Assembly (NCBI GenBank): GCA_030490835.1
Contig: CM059973.1
Location: forward strand, 49,418,008-49,482,007
Origin: Annona cherimola
Taxonomy: Eukaryota; Streptophyta; Magnoliopsida; Magnoliales; Annonaceae
DNA: 64,000 bases
Reading direction: 5' to 3'
Position numbers and translations under genes: made by a program. How positions within the stretch are numbered: position 1 is the first letter of the stretch; every line of letters starts with the position of its first letter. Positions 37,096-49,066 of this stretch are shown here, piece after piece. The notes beneath the pieces were generated by a model. It searched no databases, had not been told where the DNA came from, and saw only the letters and a list, made by a program, of their open reading frames with translations.

Positions 37096-40000
37096 CTTAA
37101 TCATGTTGGATACTTAATTTTCCCTTTACACCTCCCTTTAGAATGAGTATCGAGGGCATGTCAAAATCGCACGTGTACCTTGTGGCTTGTGTAAAGCCCT
37201 AGGGGAATGATGTGAATAGGATGCCTACAACTGGCTTATCGAGGTGGACTGCGCTTGAGTATACCAGAATGGAATGGAAGAAGCATGCAAAGTGGGATTG
37301 ATAGAAAGAAAGGGTGTATATATGGAAAAGAAAATCCTAGTGAGTGTTGGAAAGATAAAAAGTCTTATTCCATAGATGGGGCCAAATGATAAGCCTAAAT
37401 TTGGTTTAAGGTTTGGCTAAATTGGATTAAGGACTTAAATAATCAATGATAGAAAATAAAGTAAAAGAGACACAATGATTTGCATGGGAAAGAGTGATCC
37501 ATGAATATAAGATTACTACAAAACTACATGGCTGATGAAGCTAAAGTTTCACTATTTGATATTAGAAATATAATATGTTGAGATTATAAGTTTGGAGGAT
37601 TTTTCTCTCTATCTGGAACACCATTTTTTTGTGGAAAATTCCTTTAGTCAATATTCTTGGTCAAAACCTTTTTTTATGGTGAATTCTTTATTTTATATAT
37701 GGCTCAACCTAACAACTTCACATTCTTAGAATGAGGAGAAGATTAGCAATAATCTCCAATAGATTTTTCATATGGTGTCATGTTCATTCCTGATTGGTTG
37801 AGTGCATAGCAAGGTTTGACATTGGTGGCTTATGATGGTTGAGTAACTAGGTTTTTTGCAACTATCATTGTTATATTTAATTCTAGTCAATTTTATCTAG
37901 CTTGAGGGCTATAACTTTAATTAGCCTTCTTGAATAGAAAGCTTTGTTGACATCATCATGATATCATAGTGTTAGTTTAACCATATCTTAAACAAAAAGG
38001 CTTCGGTTTAGTAGTGTGAAATTATATCCAAGAGTGTTCTTCGAGATGTGAGATGGTTAGTAGTATTAATATTTCAAGAGGGTTTTTTGACCCAACTGAT
38101 GATGTCTCAATGGTAAGAAAGTCTTCTAATTAAAAGGTTGACTTTTGACCTAACCCTTATCATTTGTCCCTTGCAAAGACGTGGTCTTTCAAAATGACTG
38201 TTTTTGCATCCATGAGTGTGGAATCACCTTATAATGACTTTCTTCATATTTTTGCTTTAACGCACTTCTCATTCATGCATTATGATGGCTGATTTCATCA
38301 AAAATGAATTCATGTTGACCTTGAACATTTTGGCTCCATTTATCTTTTTTTTTAATTTTTTTATCTTCATTTTCACTAAAAAACTCATTTAGTCTTAGAG
38401 GAATTGAGACATGATGTTGTGTTGTTAATTACATCAATCTCCACTTCTTCACTTTTTTCATTTGATGGAAGAGTTTGTGCACATTTATCACGAATCTCAT
38501 TGTAACCTTTGGGTGCACGTGAGATTCAATGAGCATTTAAGATTTTTTCTTCATTTCTTAGAAGATGCTTCTTACTCAGAAAAGAGCCAATTCATATATT
38601 AGGGGAACATTTTTAGTTAAAGCTCTTTCTTTCAAGCTTCTTTAATGGCACGTGACTTTACTAGGTGAGCTGATATGACAATAAGTCCTACCCTCATTTA
38701 ATGCTATAAGGGAGGCATTTCACTTATTAAATATCAGGCTCGGTTATCTTATTACCCTCCGTGGTCCTTTAGCTTACAAACTTCTGCTACATGTTTTTTA
38801 TAACTTTAAGATGCAATGACGTTCTTCCTGGTGGGGTGATGTGGCTTCTTTGTCATTGAGCATTGGAAGAGCAATTATTTCTCTGAAGCAGAGTTTGTAC
38901 AACCATTGGAGCCTGTGAAGTTATGGCTAGAAGCACTAGGTTTACTCTAGGGTTTGATTTGAAGAGTAATCATCTCTCCAAATCTACAATTAGAGCCCAA
39001 GTTTATAGGTTGAACTAAGGGGAGCCCATTGTAGTTTACAAGTCTTTTTAAGCATTCTTGTTCATGGAGGAACTTATCATATTTTGATTACCCAATTTCG
39101 GTGTGCCACCACATGTAGCCTAGGGGTTCTTCTTTTTGGTCAGGTGATTTCTCTTATATATTTTTCTCCTTCTTTTCTTGTTGAGGTCTTCCACCTCACT
39201 TTCTTCTCTTCTTCTTTGGTCATAATATGGGGAAGTCGAACCATCATGTCCTTTATAATCATGTGGTGTTATTCAACTCTTTTATAATGAAATCAGTATC
39301 TTCTTTCTAGTTTTGATGATTGTCATTCGATGGATTTGAATGTTGACCCTTGACTATTTTCATGTGGTTGGAATTGATCCTTTATCATCAAATTATTTTA
39401 ATGCCTTGTAGGAGGAAGTGATTAGGCTTCTTTTGGCCCTGATGGAGAGGTTGGTTGGCATGGGAGTGTTAACATTATTATGATAATTTTTCCTTTTAGA
39501 TATTTAGTTTAAAAAGGGCATATAATGTGCTTAATTTGATGGCTCCTATGATGATTAGTTTTTACTTTCGATTTCACTGGCCTGACTAGAGCGACTGTTG
39601 GTTTCATGGATGATTAGAATTCTCAGCTTTGTGGAGTCCACAACCAACTATGATACCATTGGGTTTTTAAAGGTTGGCAACCTTTAGCTGCTTTGTTAGG
39701 AGTGAATACTAGACCATCCTGGCCATTCCTTTAAAATTGTGTTTTAGAACCTAATTTTAAAAAAATCTTACAGAGTTAGTTCTCCCACTTTCAGTCATAG
39801 AAGGTAGGCATATTTTTTAAGAAGTAAGCCTGAGTATTTAATGATGGATTATCCTTTCTGTTTAGGTATACGATATATATTTTTTGAATGAAACAAATAA
39901 GAACCTATAAAAGTTTGATGATACTTATCTGAATGTTTCAACTACTTCTCATGGCTCTTGTGTCCCTCAGTCATGTTAGATAGCTTATTTTCTCTTCACG

Positions 40001-41035
40001 CCTCCCTTTAGAGTGAGTATTGGAGGGTGCATCAAAATTGAGCATCAGCCTTGTGGCTTGTCTAAAACCCCAATTGGAAATTTTAACTAGCTAAATTATT
40101 TTGAACAGGATGCTCAAGAACGACTTATCAACATGACTCACACTTGAGCAAGAATGGAATATGAGAAGCAAGCAAAGTGGGACTAATAAGAATAAAGGAA
40201 GTACTGACGGAAATAAAAATATGAGTAAATATAGGAAAGTATAAAAAATCATGTCCCATAGATGGTGACAAATGGTAAGTCTAATTTTTTATACAACGTG
40301 ACATCAAACTCATTCACCTTGGAGACAACAAGCTCTACCTATATAAAGAGAGACAACAAGATCCCGTCTATTAATTAACGGAGGCCCAAATGCTACCATT
40401 AAAATTTCCATAGAAATCCCACAATTGGGGATTTGATATCATGCATCGTTGGCTATCAATATCCATATTCAAAGTTGGTCACTGTTTGTGTGATAAGAAC
40501 CGATAGGTCAAAGCTCTTTTCTATAGGGAATTATCATGCTTTTATGCAGGGGCATGACTTGTGTACTTCTTGTGCTTTGTATCAGGGGATGATTCGCAAT
40601 CATCCCCTTTGGATCCTTCACATGGTCTCATTTTCATACCCAATAGGTTGAGCGCATAATGAGGTCTGATGTAGATGGCTTATGGTGGTTAAGTTAACTT
40701 CTTCTTCCGCAACCATTGTTGTTGCATTTAGTTCTGGTTGATTTTGTCTAAATCGAGGGTTGTGACATCAATTAGCTTTCTTTTTTTTGATTATCAATTA
40801 GCTTTCTTTAGTGCAAAACTTTGTTGACATGATTGTGTTATCATGATTTCAGTTCGAGCTTGTCATAAACAAAAAGGCTCGGCTTTGGTAGTGTGAAGTT
40901 ATATCCATGAGTTTCCTTTAAATCAAGATGGTCAACACTATTAATCTTTCAAGGGGGTTCTTCTGACAAATTTAATGATGTCTTGGTATTGGAAAGCTCT
41001 TTTGGTTGAGGGATTGGCTTTTGACCTAAGTATTA

Positions 41036-41645
41036 ATGTATTAAATTTTAGTGATAACATAAAACTTAAGGATTTCTAGCATGAATGAGATGTAAGATGT
41101 GTATGAGATACGCAAGTAATGATTTGAGAAGCATTTGATATGATTGGTGAGAGTTTGGACATTAGGGTCATCTTATATGTATAGTTGAGTTGAAAGGCTA
41201 AATTGTATTTGAACAATGATTTGTTTAAATGAATGACTTGGATATGGTGTTGAGAGGATAAGGGTGATGTGAGTATGATTGACTTAGTGTTGAAAGTGTC
41301 TTAGTGTGATATAGCTACATAAGTAGGTGAATAACTGAAATTGTCAGTAGATGATGTATACAAAAATTAATTCTTATTTGATGTTAGGAATAAAAAAAGA
41401 ATAATCTTTATTGGAGTCATATTGAGAAAGTAACAAGCAAAACATTGGGGTTCTAGATGAAAGAGTGGGAGGTAGTGTTCTTCCCCTAAAGTGGGTAGCA
41501 AAGGCAAAGAACAACATGGGGTTATGTTGTAAAAATATGGGTCATATTTCTTGCATGAGATTTAAATAGAAGGGATGCATCCATTATTTCATTTTTTCTT
41601 GTCTCTTCTTCTTTCGCCTCTTTTTCTTCCCTTATCTTTCTCCTT
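41036..41645. other. Unassigned DNA between the array and a probable LTR
   Basis: There is no gene. The array similarity stops abruptly at GACCTAAG (41030). The following TATTAATGTATTAAATTTTAG could be the edge of another insertion, but no matching terminus was found. Confidence 0.3.
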
Positions 41646-42204
41646 TGTAAAACCCCTTCTAAAATTTTATACAACTAGTTTGATAACTCATATAAATTAA
41701 GGAGAAAAGATCGAGTAGATTCAAGATCGAGTAAATAAAGTACACATTTGAGATGCAAAATGATATAGTTTAATGTTTAATATAGGCATCAAGTTTTAGT
41801 TGAATGATTTGAATGAATTTGAGTTTTCAGGATTGTGTAAAGATTGTAGGGTTATTGCAATATGTATTTTTGGTAAATAAGCATATAAATGATGAATTAT
41901 AAGTAATCGAAAGTAATTTCTGATGAGCTTAACATGTATTAGATGAAAATTTATGGATTTTGCATGAGTTGGGTATGATTTTTCTATGATGCTTATGTGG
42001 TGTTTAATGAAATGACAAAGTGAGGAGAAATTTGTGAAAACTGCATATAAATTGGTACGTAGAATCATGATAATTTTTTGCACATGCTTAGGACGTGTGG
42101 ATATGAGTACTGTGCAGAGCGGAACCTATAATAACTTGATGTGTGTAACGTGTATTATTTGAAATGAATGCATGGATGCACGCGATTATTTGCATAAAGT
42201 TGTT

Positions 42205-42340
42205 AATGATCCTTTACGATATCGAGATAAGATTGTTCAGGGCCCTTTATCGATATGAAGATTGGGTTATTCATTACCCTTTATTGATGTGGGAATAGAG
42301 TTGTTCATGGTCCTGTATGTCAATAAAAGATAGTTTGGTC
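42205..42340 (+). repeat. 34-bp tandem repeat, four units
   Basis: Units start at 42205, 42239, 42273 and 42307. Each carries a CCTNTA-type word near the start, then a GAT/GAA-rich middle, and each ends TTRTTC or TTGGTC. All four are exactly 34 bp with many substitutions, so the length is kept while the sequence drifts. Confidence 0.7.
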
Positions 42341-42509
42341 ACACACACATATATTTATGGATGGCATGACATAGATGTTTCGGCAAGTGAAATCCCCATT
42401 TTGCATTGCATGTAGTGGCATAACATGCATGATGAATTTGATGCAGTTTTTCATGGTTTTTAACCTCGCCTACTTACCGACTTTTATTTGGACTCTCGTA
42501 ATTTATTTT

Positions 42510-42790
42510 GGGTGTATTTGGGAATAGATAAAACTTTTGATGAAAAGTTGTAGAGAGTAAAAGCTGTCAAATGATATGATATGATAAGGGTAATGATGAG
42601 GAATAAATAGGATAAAGTTGAAAAAGATAGGTTAGTTGTGTTGGTAGTTGTGTAGAAATGATTGAAAAGTAGGGTAGTTGTATAGAAAAATGTGAAGAAA
42701 TGATTAAAAAATAGGGTAGTTGTGGAGAGTGAAAAATTTTAGACTAAAAAGTTTTAACTTGACAACTTTTACTTATTAACAAACACATCC
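42510..42790 (+). mobile_element. MITE family M, copy 5 (best preserved)
   Basis: It runs GGGTGTATTTGGGAATAG to TTAACAAACACATCC, 281 bp. Internal sequence matches copies 3 and 4 almost throughout (GATAAAACTTTTGATGAAAA, ATAGGATAAAGTTGAAAAAG, GTTAGTTGTGTTGGTAGTTG). It lies inside the probable LTR at 41646-43277, so it is younger than that LTR. The flanks are T-rich (ATTTT and TTTAT), which hides any target duplication. Confidence 0.8.
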
Positions 42791-43277
42791 TTTATGTTTT
42801 TAGTTGGAAGGTCAGTTAGAGGTGCCAACTGGGGGTTGGCATTCATGATAGTGCTAGGATAGAACCACACTTCACTTAATAAGTTAAAAAAGCAATTAGA
42901 TCATGGTATTATTTAGTGTAGATAATGATATAAAAAATTTAACTGTGAGAAATGATATATACATTTATACTATATGTTAAGTGGTGGGATGTATGTAAAT
43001 GCATTTAGGGTTGTGGTTTATTAATGTCAAACCCTTCATGCATTGATGATAGTGACGATGACAATGAGATGACATTGAAATGATGTAATTCTAGTTTGTT
43101 TCTATTGGCTTGTGATTGAATGACATGCTAGTTGTGGTTATCTAAGGATTTTACTGGTGTATTCTTATACATATGTGGTTCTTTGCTTTATAAATTATGG
43201 TTGATATCGGGGAGATGCGAAACGGATCTCCGTCGTGGTGACTACTTGTTTGAGGCTATAGCCAATGGGTTGTTACA

Positions 43278-44342
43278 ATAACTAGACTATTTTAAGTTCC
43301 TCCCACCCCTTTAAATAAGCTTAGTTCGTTAAAAATTTCCAACTTCTAAAATGATTAGCTTATCTTTATACTTACATGTATTGCATTGTACATTTTGATC
43401 AATTTTCCATTATTCCAAATCATAAGAGAAAAATTACAGTCATAAGTAGACATTTATGTAATCATACACTTTAAAGTTCAACAAAAAATCTTAAATTGAA
43501 AAATTTAAAAGCTAATAAATTTGAATAATATAAATGTAATCTTTTAATATGACACCTATATGAAGGAGAACTATTCTATATAGGAATGTATCATAGGTAG
43601 TCGGTTTAAAACAAATAGCTATATTATTAGACATACTGGTATTGATGGGAACTTAATAAATACAAAAGAGCCTTGTTTCTTATAGTTGGAAATTTTAAAA
43701 AACTAATAAAATCATTTCATTTTCATAAAAATAACATAGAGATAATTATAAAAATAAAATTATTTACTGATTTCATTATGGTCAATTTCCGCATGACCTG
43801 GAGTTTAGAAGATCAGAAATTTCAGTGGTTGTGGCTAGCAGTATCCTTATTAAGCATTATTATTTGTAATTCCATAATATAAGTAGATAATTTATAGCTT
43901 ACCTACTTATATGATTGATATCTTGGGCATTTTTTTCTAATTCCTAACATAGGTAGCGCATATTCATTATGTAAATGCCAATTGCGTAGGGCAGATATGT
44001 TAATGCCAAAAAAGGTCATAGTTAATTGTTACCTTTTAGGTGTCGAAAATATATTTTCATGATGTAGATGTCCACTACTAACAAAATCCACCAAGATGGT
44101 TCTATAGGTGTCCTAGATTGGTATGAAGTTATATATCTTTTTTGTTGTTGTGGTTGTTCACGCAATAAATAATTACAACTTTTGGATGGTGAAATGAGTA
44201 TCTTGCTTTCAAAAGATTAGATGAAGATTTAAGCAAATACAATTTTATGGCTATAAAAGAAAATCCATTGCTAAAAAGAAAATTAGAGGATACAGAGTGA
44301 AATTGAAGTTTACTTTATGGGTTCTAAATTTAGCAAAAAAGG
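43278..44342. other. Unassigned AT-rich DNA
   Basis: There is no gene; the 69-codon frame at 43673 has no recognisable content. The last part (about 44150-44342) continues after the next solo LTR at 49067, which shows both are one older host sequence. Confidence 0.35.
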
Positions 44343-47300
44343 TGTCATGTCCTGAACCACGAGTGTGCCACAATATAAAATCTTACTCCATAGATCCTTT
44401 TAAGTGGTGAAACTTGTAAATGAAATTAAGTTTCATTCTTATACAAGCGGAAGCCTTTCTAATGTGTTCGAAAATCAGTCTAAATTTTTTTTCTTTTCTT
44501 TTAGAACTTATTTCGATTCCATTTCCTTAACTAAAATCCAGTAGCATGCCGTCTATGTTTGTGTAAAATGAAACCTAATAATCATTATATAATCCAACAT
44601 TTTTTACTAAATTCATTCATATTTATTTCAGTGCATCTAGTACATCTCTTATACAATCATACCTTACATGAGAAACTAACTTTTATATCATATAACCTCA
44701 ACATAACACATTTTAACATGTAATTTTAGTAATTATATTCGAAGGTTCCAAATAGCTCAAAAGCATTACAAATCATATCTTCCTTGCTTTATTAGCAGTG
44801 TAGACTCTTCTATCAAGTCTGCATCATCTGCATTCACTAGTTATTTGAACGTAGTGAGTATAAATACTCAATAAGCTAGCATTTAGAAATATATGTAATT
44901 CCATAATCCATTGTATCAGTTTCAAATATAAAATTTTAGATTCCCTTTATGAACATATCATAATGAAATGAGTGCATACATGCATCATAACTTATTCCTT
45001 ATTCAGCAGATGACACTCTCTAAGAGATCATCTATCCATGAAATCTTTTAGCAAGTGACACTTACCAAGCGATCAGCTACCCATGAAAACCTTTCTGTTG
45101 AAAGGCGCTGCACACATCGACTGGGCTATTAAGGACAGACAAAATGTCCAATTACAACTTGATGAACCTCCTAAATTCCATTTCCATGCATAACATCATT
45201 CACACATGCATCATATGCATTTCTTGACATGAAATGAGTTTTGCCTGCTCAACATGATAATAAGATTTGTACATAAAAGCCAATTTGTGAAACATATCTA
45301 AAAGCATTTTTTTCGAATGTATGCATCGGAAATGGCTATCTCTAAATACATTTATAATGCATATTGATTTAAAGAGACATTTTCAAAAATAATTAATTTT
45401 AAAAATAAAATAATCATTCGTTGGCAAATATCCATTCATAAAATTAAAAGGCAAGAATGAATTTTCTTACCATACAAATTCTTTTGAAACAAAACTTTAA
45501 AGGGCTTGCTTACCTTTTCCCTTCAGCTTTCCTCCATCTTTTCTTTACACTTTCCTTAGCATGCATTCCAAACTATATGGCTACTTATCTTCCCTACATG
45601 CTCATTTCTAATTGGCCTTTAATAAGAAATTCAAGCATTTCTCTGCTTGAAAATCTCATTTAAATGTGATTCATCTGACACTTGAACAAGCCTTTTATTC
45701 TCATTTAGGACTTATATGAAATTCAACCTAGTGGCAACGTGAAATTAAGTTAATCTCAATGATATAAATCTTAAATACTTAGAATATATCAATTTCAATC
45801 TAACTCATATCTTCATTTCATGTACTATATGATATTAAAGCCATTTCATCCTTTTGTACTAAAAAATACATCTAGATAACTTATATATGTATAAACTTTG
45901 CATTTACCATAGGAATTAACACATATGGAAACATAGACCTTACACACGATATGTAAATAACATTTATATATTGTAAAGCTATTTAAACTTAATATAACCT
46001 TTCTAGCTCATATAGAGGGTATGAAATTTTCTCACACAAATAAAACAAGTCCACTACCAACAATCTCATCACGCATAACTAATCCATACATAATTTTAAC
46101 CAATTTAAGTAGATGACTAAAAATAGTATATCCTATCAAACACAGCTCATATATACAAAAATACCTTCCTCTTATGGTTCTTTTTTTTTTCTATGATAGA
46201 AATATTAATTCTTAAAGTTCCTAAAAATATTAATTCTTAGGGTCTCTTTCCTTTTGATAAGGTTAGCATAAAAGTTATCATTATTTATTTATTTATTAAA
46301 ATTTTTAATTATAGTTTGGACGCATAACTTATTCCATGAAAATTTAAAGGTTTGATCCGCCCGGTTACTAATGAATTGGTTTGCGACTACCTTTTGAATA
46401 TGAGTGGGGCTCCTATTGAAACGCTTTCCCTCCCTCAAAAGGCGACCAACTTTCAATACTATAAGTAATTGTTTAAATAGAAATTAGATTCTAATCATTA
46501 AAATTATTTGAACCCATTTCATAGCTTTAAAATTTCGTCATTGAGGTAAAATTTAGAATTAGAAATGGTAATATTAACATATTAAAAATAAAGCTAGAGG
46601 GTGATTTAAACTAGCAACCTTAATCATATTTTCTTACATCTCAAACACCACAATACTATTTGTCGTTCCTCTATAGTTTCAACTATTTTTACATTTAAAG
46701 AATTTAACGTCTTCATGCCTTCCTCTTTCCTCCAACAGTTTCTTTCTATCTACTATTTAATTATTTTATTTACTTGTTTATTTGAAACATTTTTTTCACA
46801 TAGTGACTTCAATTAATTTGGACTAATAATTTATGTGAGTTTGAATAATTATAGAAAGCTTTGTAAACAAGACTTTGTTTCCATATATTTAAGAAATTAA
46901 TTGAAAACTATATATTAATTCAAAATCCATTTCATATATAGATTCAAAATATATATTTAATTTATAATTTAGTCATAAGGATCATCGTTCACTCATTTGA
47001 TCATCAATTTGATCATCAATATTATGATAATATTTCATTAATTCAAATTAGTACTAAGCTGTCCAGTAGAGTACTGAAAACAAGTATAATACTATAACCT
47101 CCAAAGAACACCTTAAACGTTGTTATTTTGAAAAGTTGACAACATGAAAATTGTATATCTCCTTTTTCTACCCGATTTTGACTATTTGTGCATCAAATTC
47201 TGTTTTAATTTGAGGAAAATATTACTGATTCACTGAAACATTTCTGAAAAGCATTGTCATTAGGACATTTCTACTAAAATAATTAAACTATCATAATCTA

Positions 47301-49066
47301 ACCTTTATAATCATGATCTAAACCATTCATTTGAAAGAAAACTAGCCTAAATATGTAGGATAAATAAGAAAAGTCTAAGACCATTACTTGTTTGCTAATC
47401 TCACTTGTCTATAACTTGCTCATTTGTTTGTTTCTTCTCCTTTCACCCAACCTTGCCTGTACCTCTGAATTTTTTACTTCGGTAAACTATTTATACTCTT
47501 AATTTTTCTTTATTTAGTGTGTGATGAGATTTACTCATGGATAGGCTATACTTAGTTTTTTGATAAAGGCCCTCCAGTTTGCACTAATAGGAGAGCTCCA
47601 TGTGCAAATTACTTGAATTTATTCCACTCACATGGCTAGACCTTATCTTGCGAAGTGGCAAATCTATTACATTAATTTTCTCCTTTATCCATCTGAGATT
47701 ATCTCTAATTGAGGTGGCATATGAATTCAGCTCAAATTTATTTATTATATATAATGACCCACTTGTGATGCAATTTTTATTTCTATGTTTTTCTTCCAAA
47801 TTCATCATATTATATATGGATGAATTCAAAATTGATATTCTTTTTAATGATATATATTTTAAAATTTATCTAAACATTAAATATATTTTAACAAATTAAA
47901 TCAGAATTATTTCTATTTCCGCTGTAGTATAGAAATTACGATATACATTCACTATTTTCCATAAATCTTTCTCACTTTAAGCTCGATTTAGATTATTCTT
48001 TTTCAGTTAGAAAGTGGATTTTAATAGCTTTCAAATGACACTAGTTTTATATTATTTGGACTTATATATATGTACATAGTATTTCATGATTTTTGAAATT
48101 TAGTTGTTGTGTAGTTTTCTGCTACTTTGCACTTTACCATATTTCTTGTAAAAATTCCAAATTCTTCTTTCTTAATTTCTAAATTTTTTTGAGAATTTCA
48201 AGAAAATTTTTATAATCATTTTTCTTTCATTTAGACTCATTTTTATATTTTTCCGATTTCATTATTTGTATATTTGTATAGTTTTTATTTTGATTTAATG
48301 TAATTCCTTGTGATTTCTTCCACCTATTTTTTCTTTCAATATTATTCATTATTATTAGCCTTAAAATAAAAATTATGTATTTCTTTAATCATATGCTAAA
48401 TAAATTTTAGTCTCTAACTAAATCATATTTTAATGTAAAGAAAGGTAAATAGGAGATTAACTTACTTGGTCATTAAATTCTCTCCCTCCTCCTCCTTCTT
48501 CTTCTTCTCCTCTTCTTTCTTCTTCCTTCTTCCTTCTCTTTTCTTCTTCTCCTCCTTCTCTTTTTTTAGACCATTAATTGCTATAAATTAAATTAATTAA
48601 TATACTTTGCCTTGTGATTTCTTCCACCTATTTTTCTTACAATATTATTCATTCTTATTAGCCTTAAAATAAAAATTATGCATTTCTTTAATCATATGCT
48701 AAATAAATTTAGTCTCTAACTAAATCATATTTTAATGTAAAGAAAGGTAAATAAGAGATTAACTTAATTGGTCATTACATTCTCTCTCTCCTCGTTCCTT
48801 CTCGTCTTCTCGTCTTCTTTCTTCTTCCTTCTCTTTTCTTCTTCTCCTCCTTCTCTTTTTTTAGACCATTTAATTGTTATAAATTAAATTAATTAATATA
48901 CTTTATCATTATTTTAGTACTTATCACTATTTATTTGTTAATTACCTCTTTCATTATTTTATAAATTTAGACCATTAATAAAATTTTAATTTTTAAGATT
49001 TTAACAGGCTAAAATTATATATATATTGCATGTTTATCATTCCAATTTGAAATCGCGGGTGCTACA
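44343..49066 (-). mobile_element. 4.72-kb solo LTR, reverse orientation, TSD AAAGG
   Basis: It starts TGTCATGTCCTGAACC and ends GCGGGTGCTACA on the plus strand, with AAAGG at 44338-44342 and 49067-49071. Near its left end it resembles the LTR at 32993 (GTGACACTTACCAAGCGATCAG at about 45054; GGGCTTGCTTACC at about 45501). It contains no protein, PBS or second LTR. At 4.7 kb it is at the upper end for plant LTRs, partly because of the internal 304-bp duplication. Confidence 0.88.
48306..48905. repeat. 304-bp tandem duplication inside the 4.7-kb LTR
   Basis: Unit 1 begins at 48306 (CCTTGTGATTTCTTCC) and unit 2 at 48610 with the same words. Both contain TTAGCCTTAAAATAAAAATTA, TCTCTAACTAAATCATATTT, a CT-rich microsatellite of CTT and CTC words, and TTTTTTTAGACCATT. 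By eye the units are over 90% identical outside the microsatellite, so the duplication is fairly recent. Confidence 0.85.

Larger units (their letters stand above)
26900..41035. repeat. Degenerate tandem array, unit about 2.85 kb, split by two solo LTRs
   Basis: Three copies of one segment start near 27095 (CATATGGTGTCATGCACATCC), 37776 (CATATGGTGTCATGTTCATTCC) and 40618 (CACATGGTCTCATTTTCAT). Each continues through GGTTGA, CTTATG(A/G)TGGTT, GCTTTGTTGACAT, AAACAAAA(A)GGCT and GACTTTTGACCTAA-like words. Units 1 and 2 also share the rest, for example GGTGGGGTGATGTGGCTTCTTTG at about 28161 and 38831. Without the LTR insertions unit 1 is about 2.89 kb and unit 2 is 2.84 kb; unit 3 breaks off at 41035. 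No protein is encoded. It may be an old LTR-internal-LTR multimer or a large satellite-like repeat. Confidence 0.75.
41646..43277 (+). mobile_element. Probable solo LTR (TGTAA...TTACA), about 1.6 kb
   Basis: It starts TGTAAAACCCCTTC and ends GGGTTGTTACA, giving matching TGTAA/TTACA termini. It contains a 34-bp tandem repeat (42205-42340) and MITE family M copy 5 (42510-42790). The flanking pentamers (TCCTT and ATAAC) do not match, so the boundaries or the history are uncertain. Confidence 0.4.

Noticed and set aside
42205..42340. Regular repeats as a CRISPR array
   Set aside because: Units are directly adjacent without unique spacers and the genome is a plant.
41646..42790. TGTAAAACCCC...AACACA followed by TCCTT as a small LTR with TSD TCCTT
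   Set aside because: The right edge is the end of MITE family M copy 5, which matches the other MITE copies to CACATCC, so the matching pentamer is a coincidence.
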